From: an uncultured Pelagibacteraceae bacterium
GTDB lineage: Bacteria; Pseudomonadota; Alphaproteobacteria; Pelagibacterales; Pelagibacteraceae
Length of the DNA: 64,000 nt
Direction: 5' to 3'
NCBI GenBank assembly: GCA_902526595.1
Contig: CABZLO010000003.1
Coordinates: forward strand, 1 to 64,000
Under the pieces are notes generated by a model, which searched no databases, was not told where the DNA came from, and worked only from the letters and a program-made list of their open reading frames with translations. A program made the position numbers and the translations under genes. Position 1 is the stretch's first letter. Every line of letters starts with the position of its first letter. This document shows positions 62,079 through 64,000 of the stretch, in pieces.

Positions 62079-62462
62079 TTACTTCTTCATTGCATTGAAC
62101 ATGCTAAGTGTATCATCAAAAGTCATCATAACTTTTGTTTTTCCCTCGTTACTAACTTCAAAATAGTGACCAAACATAGTATCCATGTTATCCGCAGTTG
62201 CATGAACTCTTGCGAATACTTTATTACCTTCACTTATCATATCTAAAACTTTTAAATGGAAATTTGGCCAAGTAGATGGGATTTTGGACATTGCAGCCAT
62301 CATAGCTTGTTTTCCTTTGTGAACTCCAGAAAGTGGATGTACACCTTCTTTGCCTGGAAATGTCCAAACGATTTCATCATCGATTATATCCTTAAAAAAG
62401 GTTTCCATATCTCCTGAACTAAATAGTTCATATGCTTTTTTAGTTTGTTCTTTTGCGTCCAT
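62079..62462 (-). CDS. NTF2-like (SnoaL-type) protein
   Basis: A 127-aa protein. KEQTKKAYELFSSGDMETFFKDIIDDEIVWTFPGKEGVHPLSGVHKGKQAM is the SnoaL/ketosteroid-isomerase-like fold start, including the W-x-x-P-x(n)-P-x-x-G-x-x-x-G element. First gene of the minus-strand small-protein cluster, behind AAAGGG and an inverted repeat in the divergent promoter region. Confidence 0.82.
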   Translation of the reverse strand: MDAKEQTKKAYELFSSGDMETFFKDIIDDEIVWTFPGKEGVHPLSGVHKGKQAMMAAMSKIPSTWPNFHLKVLDMISEGNKVFARVHATADNMDTMFGHYFEVSNEGKTKVMMTFDDTLSMFNAMKK

Positions 62463-62518
62463 AGTTTCCCTTTAATTTTTTTAATATTACAATCAATCTA
62501 TTTTTAATTTGATACTGT

Positions 62519-62554
62519 TACACATTCATTAAAACGTCGTGCGTCAAATGTGTA
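62519..62554. promoter_or_regulatory. Inverted repeat in the divergent promoter of the small-protein cluster
   Basis: TACACATT (62519-62526) and AATGTGTA (62547-62554) are 8-bp arms separated by 20 nt in the 192-nt spacer. A TTGACG hexamer on the minus strand between the arms could be a -35 box. This is a possible operator for the ten-gene cluster; no regulator gene is adjacent. Confidence 0.4.
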
Positions 62555-62654
62555 TATCAAATATGCAAAACCTTCATCAACTCACAATTGAAATTTGATT
62601 TATTTTCGCAAAAAATAAAGTGTATTCAAAACCTATCTTTGATATTATTAAAAT

Positions 62655-63071
62655 ATGGTTGAAAAATTTAATGGAATTTTTTATTTAATTCTTTTTTTAA
62701 TTCATTTTATAGGCTTTGCTTACTATGGATTTAGATGTGTTTTCCAAACTCAATCTTTTTTAAATCAATATGGAATGGATGCTACAGGCGCAGGTGTAGT
62801 TAGATTTTTTGGATCTATATTTATTGGCTCAACCTTAATGGCAATATATGTCGGCTTTATAAGACCTAACGGCTTGGAAGCTACTTGGGGTTTCTTTAAT
62901 GTAATTTTCTTGCAAAACCTTTGTGCATTTATTGTTGGTTTTTATAGTACCAAAATAAACAAACTTGGGCACACTGATAAAACTTCAGATGAAGCAATTT
63001 ACGCTCCCTTAGTGCTTACAATATTAAGTGGTGTTCTCTGTTACGGATTAGCTGACAAGATTTATGTTTAA
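62655..63071 (+). CDS. Small membrane protein, 138 aa
   Basis: Four predicted membrane segments, with YLILFLIHFIGFAYYGFRCVF first and LVLTILSGVLCYGLADKIY last. Family not recognised. Divergent from the small-protein cluster; its 3' end overlaps the cysteine synthase gene by 4 nt. Confidence 0.7.
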   Translation: MVEKFNGIFYLILFLIHFIGFAYYGFRCVFQTQSFLNQYGMDATGAGVVRFFGSIFIGSTLMAIYVGFIRPNGLEATWGFFNVIFLQNLCAFIVGFYSTKINKLGHTDKTSDEAIYAPLVLTILSGVLCYGLADKIYV

Positions 63072-64000
63072 AACCAACTAGGTACTGGTAGTCCTTTTTC
63101 TTTTAAGAACTCTTTATTAAACATTTTAGTGGCATATTTATCACTTCTATCACAAAGAATTGTAACAATCGTTTTTCCTGGGCCTAATTCTTTACCCATT
63201 CTAATAGCTCCTGCAATATTAATTCCACAGCTTGTACCTAAGCTCAATCCTTCATTTTGAATTAAATCATAAAGAATTGGCAAGGCTTCATGATCATCAA
63301 TTGAATAAGCGTCATCAATTTTAGCATCTTTAAAATTTGCAGTTATTCTACTAGATCCAATTCCCTCAGTTATTGATCCACCTTCAGATTTTAATTCCCC
63401 GTTTTTTATATAATTATAAAGAGCAGAACCCTTTGGATCTGAAAGGAAAATTTTTATATTTTTATTTTTTTCTTTAAGAGCATTACTAACACCTGAAATC
63501 GTTCCTCCGGTTCCTGAAGAACATACAAATCCATCAACTTTACCATTGGTTTGATCCCAAATTTCTTTACCTGTTCCTTCGTAATGACCTTTGGCATTTG
63601 CTGTATTATCAAATTGGTTAGCCCAAATTACTCCATTATTATTGGAAGGTCTAAGTTCATCGGCTAATCTCGCAGCGACTTTAACAAAATTATTATCATC
63701 TTTATAAGGTTTGGCTGGAACTAATTTTAATTCTGCACCTAAGTTTCTTAAGAGATCTTTTTTTTCTTGGGTTTGATTATCATTCATTACAATAATTGTT
63801 TTATACCCCAATGAATTTCCCAATAAACCTAGTCCAATACCAGTATTACCTGCAGTTCCCTCAACAACCGTTCCACCTTTAGCAATTAATTTTTTTTCTT
63901 GTGCATCTTTAATTAAAGCAAGAGCTGCTCGATCTTTAACAGAGCCTCCAGGATTTAAAAATTCTGCTTTTCCAAAAATATTACACTCAGTTATTTCTGA
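63068..64000 (-). CDS. cysK: Cysteine synthase-family PLP enzyme (5' end outside window)
   Basis: The frame stays open through the window edge, so the ORF-track ATG at 63823 is internal. Visible parts are LNPGGSVKDRAALALI with the PLP Lys, VEGTAGNTGIGLGLLGNSLGY, CSSGTGGTISGVSNALKEK for PLP-phosphate binding, and GTSCGINIAGAIRMG. It condenses O-acetylserine with sulfide. About 310 residues are visible; only the first part is missing. Cystathionine beta-synthase-like specificity is not excluded. Confidence 0.88.
   Translation of the reverse strand, partial: SEITECNIFGKAEFLNPGGSVKDRAALALIKDAQEKKLIAKGGTVVEGTAGNTGIGLGLLGNSLGYKTIIVMNDNQTQEKKDLLRNLGAELKLVPAKPYKDDNNFVKVAARLADELRPSNNNGVIWANQFDNTANAKGHYEGTGKEIWDQTNGKVDGFVCSSGTGGTISGVSNALKEKNKNIKIFLSDPKGSALYNYIKNGELKSEGGSITEGIGSSRITANFKDAKIDDAYSIDDHEALPILYDLIQNEGLSLGTSCGINIAGAIRMGKELGPGKTIVTILCDRSDKYATKMFNKEFLKEKGLPVPSWF

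Noticed and set aside
1-64000. CRISPR arrays, tRNA/rRNA genes, insertion sequences or prophage
   Set aside because: No regularly spaced repeats, cloverleaf-like GC-rich intergenic segments, transposase or phage genes were seen.

Overview
This window looks like a piece of a SAR11 (Candidatus Pelagibacter-type) alphaproteobacterial chromosome. The DNA is strongly AT-rich, spacers are very short, neighbouring genes often overlap by 1-26 nt, and the gene content is typical of that group: sarcosine oxidase, a dimethylglycine dehydrogenase linked to ETF, a GcvT-like demethylase, TRAP and Fbp transporters, AzlCD and an AcuI-type reductase. I saw no tRNA, rRNA, CRISPR array, insertion sequence or prophage. 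The taxonomic call is inference from content and composition; no database was searched.

Layout. 1-4337: sarcosine oxidase operon soxB(partial)-soxD-soxA-soxG. 4339-9255: EamA exporter, two unknown small genes, an Asp/Glu racemase, a cold-shock protein, and purE-purK-GNAT. 9348-12749: a four-gene unit of M19 dipeptidase-like protein, unknown 553-aa protein, DUF3726-like protein and an unlisted 55-aa zinc-ribbon-like protein. 12746-15522 (minus): Yip1-like membrane protein, an unlisted 36-aa membrane peptide, a GcvT/DmdA/LigM-like demethylase and a MetF-like reductase, divergent from a Rieske oxygenase (15626). 16829-22288: methyltransferase, P-loop kinase, nucleotidyltransferase, enoyl-CoA hydratase-like protein, CoA-binding protein, BT1/MFS-like transporter, flavodoxin-fold protein and a DUF4864-like protein. 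22346-28123: dimethylglycine/sarcosine dehydrogenase, etfB, etfA and ETF-ubiquinone oxidoreductase. 28125-31551: DUF2237, hisI, folE, AcuI-like reductase and a LysR regulator. 31680-35667: Fe3+ ABC transporter behind tandem Fur-box-like palindromes. 35682-39536: azlCD, MBL hydrolase, DUF4396, cytochrome b561 and cytochrome c'. 39819-53524: a large sugar-acid catabolism locus with a TRAP transporter. 53499-58718: PEP carboxylase, ccdA, azoreductase-like protein, hisN-like phosphatase and DUF952. 58725-62462 (minus): ten small genes encoding SMR-like membrane proteins, NTF2-like and ferredoxin-like-barrel proteins and two exported proteins. 62655-64000: a small membrane protein and a partial cysteine synthase.

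How it works together. Two theme blocks stand out. First, one-carbon oxidation: dimethylglycine and sarcosine are demethylated to glycine, methyl groups pass to tetrahydrofolate through fused GcvT domains, and electrons pass via ETF/ETF-QO to quinone. The GcvT-like/MetF-like pair may process a further methyl donor, and FolE starts tetrahydrofolate synthesis. Second, a non-phosphorylative sugar-acid route: lactonase, dehydratases (enolase-superfamily, IlvD/Edd and UxaA types), an SDR dehydrogenase, a diketo-acid hydrolase, and tartronate-semialdehyde-type and 2-hydroxyacid dehydrogenases, fed by TRAP uptake. The enolase-superfamily dehydratase is split by one extra A in an A9 run.

The best candidates for undescribed biology are the dipeptidase/553-aa/DUF3726/zinc-ribbon unit, the small-protein cluster at 58.7-62.5 kb (its SMR-like proteins lack the usual glutamate), and a spacer at 39.5-39.8 kb with stacked hairpins and a nine-codon ORF behind a perfect AGGAGG.
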